From contig VAYK01000107.1 of assembly GCA_005884985.1 (NCBI GenBank), positions 4,345 through 10,636 of the forward strand: a stretch of 6,292 bases of DNA, written 5' to 3'. Made by a program: the position numbers and the translations under genes. Below the pieces are notes generated by a model. The model made no database searches. It saw nothing but the letters and a program-made list of their open reading frames with translations, and was not told the origin of the DNA. Origin of the DNA: Actinomycetota bacterium. Its GTDB lineage: Bacteria > Actinomycetota > Thermoleophilia > Solirubrobacterales > 70-9. Every line of letters begins with the position of its first letter. Position 1 is the stretch's first letter. This document shows positions 4,864-6,292 of the stretch, piece after piece.

Positions 4864-6292
4864 TTGTTCAGCTCTTCCAGTAGTCCATCGCCGCTGCACG
4901 GAGAGCAGCAACGCTTCTCGCCCGAGATGGCGTACCGGCCTCGTGTCTCGCCGCCCAGCGTCGAGGACCGCGACGCCTGCGCGATCTACGCCTCAGTGCG
5001 CAAGGACGCGACGCCGAGCCGCGCGCCCGTGGAGCTGGCCCTCGCCAATCTCCAGAAGATGCTCCACCGCGCCGGCAACGTCGACGGCGAGGGTGACGGC
5101 TGCGGCATCCTGGTCGACATTCCGCGCAAGATCTGGGCCGAGGAGGTCCGCTCCGGGGGCCACAATCCGGCGCTTTCACTCGACCCCGCGTTCGCGGTCG
5201 CCCACGTGTTCATCGAGCGCTCCAGTGACGTCGAGAAGGCTCGCCACGACGCCCGCGAGATCCTCGGTCGCGGTGGCTTCCGGATCCTCGCCGAGCGCCT
5301 GGGCGTGGTCGATTCGCAGGCGCTGGGCGCCACCGCCCGCGAGGAGGAACCCCACTTCTGGCAGGTCGCCGGGTTGCTGCCGGACGCGAAACGGCGCGAT
5401 CGCCTGACCTTCGACCTGATGATCGCGCTCGAGGTCGTGCTCGGCTTCCACCTGGCGTCGTTCTCGGCCTCGACCTGCGTCTACAAGGTGATGGGCGCAC
5501 CGGGGGTGCTCGGCGAGTACTACCCCGACCTCCGGGACGAGGGCTTCGAGACGATCGGCTGCTTCGGCCACAACCGCTATTCGACCAACACCTGGCCGTC
5601 GTTCAAGCGCGTGCAGCCGTTCACGGTCCTGGGCCACAACGGCGAGATCAACACGATCGAGCAGCTCCGCCAGCAGGCCGGCATGCTGGGCGTCTCGATC
5701 CAGCCCGGCTGCTCCGACTCCCAGGATCTGAACAGGGTGATCGATCACCTGGTCCGGGTGGAGCGGCTCTCGCTCGCCGAGGCCATGGAGATGGTCGTGC
5801 CCCCGATCGTCGACGAGATCCGCTCGCTGCCGGCCGAGCTGCAGCCCTTCTACATGTATCTGCGCCAGGCGATGGGACCGTTCGCGCAGGGTCCGGTGGC
5901 GCTGATCACCCGCCACGGCGACGAGTGCGTGTTCTCCGCCGACGCGCTCGGACTGCGCCCGCTGTGGAAGCTCGAGACGCCGGACGACTTCATCTTCAGC
6001 TCCGAGCCCGGCGTGGTGGGCTGTGAGGAGATGGTCTCCGAGCCCAAGCCCCTCGGCCCCGGCGAGAAGTTCATGGTCACGATCGACCCTCAGAAGCGCT
6101 CGTCACGCCTGTACGAGCACTGGGAGATGCAGCGCGCGGTCGTCCGGCGGTGGCTCGAGCGCACCGGAACGTCCAAGGCCGCGGCGTACGATCGCGCGCT
6201 CGAGACCGGTGGCCCACTCGAGGGGGCCGAGATCCCCGGCTACACCTCGGCCGGCCCCTCGGAGCCGGTCAAGGTGGAGGACAGGGTGCTGG
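4864..6292 (+). CDS. gltB: Glutamate synthase large chain, N-terminal part (partial)
   Basis: The frame stays open for 476 codons to the window end. It is the class II glutamine amidotransferase (GAT2) domain of glutamate synthase, which frees ammonia from glutamine for channelling to the 2-oxoglutarate site. From TTG 4864 the catalytic cysteine is C39 (codon 4978-4980, RDACAIYA). A 38-residue leader would be removed to expose it, as in known GltB proteins. Further marks are GDGCGILVDIP, the glutamine-site HNRYSTNTWP (R238), HNGEIN (258-263, with N259 and G260 of the oxyanion site), CSDSQDLN (D285), and ADALGLRPL. Residues after about 410 lead into the linker before the central domain, which lies outside. 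The Cys is followed by Ala rather than the usual Gly, and HRAGNVDGEGDG replaces the common HRGAxG form. A stand-alone GAT2 protein cannot be excluded from this part alone. Confidence 0.85.
   Translation, partial: MFSSSSSPSPLHGEQQRFSPEMAYRPRVSPPSVEDRDACAIYASVRKDATPSRAPVELALANLQKMLHRAGNVDGEGDGCGILVDIPRKIWAEEVRSGGHNPALSLDPAFAVAHVFIERSSDVEKARHDAREILGRGGFRILAERLGVVDSQALGATAREEEPHFWQVAGLLPDAKRRDRLTFDLMIALEVVLGFHLASFSASTCVYKVMGAPGVLGEYYPDLRDEGFETIGCFGHNRYSTNTWPSFKRVQPFTVLGHNGEINTIEQLRQQAGMLGVSIQPGCSDSQDLNRVIDHLVRVERLSLAEAMEMVVPPIVDEIRSLPAELQPFYMYLRQAMGPFAQGPVALITRHGDECVFSADALGLRPLWKLETPDDFIFSSEPGVVGCEEMVSEPKPLGPGEKFMVTIDPQKRSSRLYEHWEMQRAVVRRWLERTGTSKAAAYDRALETGGPLEGAEIPGYTSAGPSEPVKVEDRVL

Noticed and set aside
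5176..5916. A 246-codon minus-strand frame opposite gltB, rich in His, Leu and Asp
   Set aside because: It is the complement of a clear GAT2 domain, with composition typical of antisense frames in GC-rich genes, and has no recognisable motif.

Overview
This 6.3 kb window is high-GC bacterial DNA with tightly packed genes on both strands, GTG and TTG starts, and several promoters that look leaderless or nearly so. These traits, with the style of the glutamate synthase and homoserine kinase sequences, suggest a high-GC actinobacterium, possibly a Thermoleophilia / Solirubrobacterales relative. The lineage is an inference from general familiarity, not from a search.

Layout from left to right. 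(1) The last 58 codons of a homoserine kinase gene (thrB, + strand) end at a TAA at 177-179. (2) A 166-bp fold-back element (180-345) sits exactly on that stop codon. It has inverted ends, a perfect 11-bp central hairpin and a TAA on each side, and it looks like a MITE-like insertion. (3) A minus-strand block runs tetR (2403-1642), then a lytic transglycosylase lipoprotein (1768-860), then a RimJ/RimL-type acetyltransferase (863-365). The acetyltransferase is broken by an internal deletion plus frameshift. The TetR C-terminus looks abnormal and overlaps the lipoprotein gene by 127 bp. (4) Divergent from tetR is a cupin-domain protein (2487-2999). The 83-bp gap between them holds two overlapping dyads that look like TetR operators. 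(5) Two SnoaL/NTF2-like small proteins diverge from a 23-bp gap (3484-3050 minus; 3508-3921 plus). (6) A ParA/Soj-type ATPase without a visible ParB partner (4754-3942 minus) diverges from (7) the N-terminal 476 codons of the glutamate synthase large chain (gltB, 4864 onward, cut by the window end).

The thrB and gltB ends are ordinary amino-acid and nitrogen metabolism. Between them lies a patchwork of short regulatory, envelope and small-molecule genes with local decay. The TetR probably controls itself and the cupin gene, and perhaps the lipoprotein gene downstream of it. I see no CRISPR array, tRNA, rRNA, phage module or recognisable defence system. The most unusual signal is the fold-back element. 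Its two 40-nt outer arms differ at 10 positions, and all seven transition differences are G-U pairs in RNA of the + strand, so 37 of 40 positions can still pair there. That hints at a conserved RNA structure or at transcript-level constraint.
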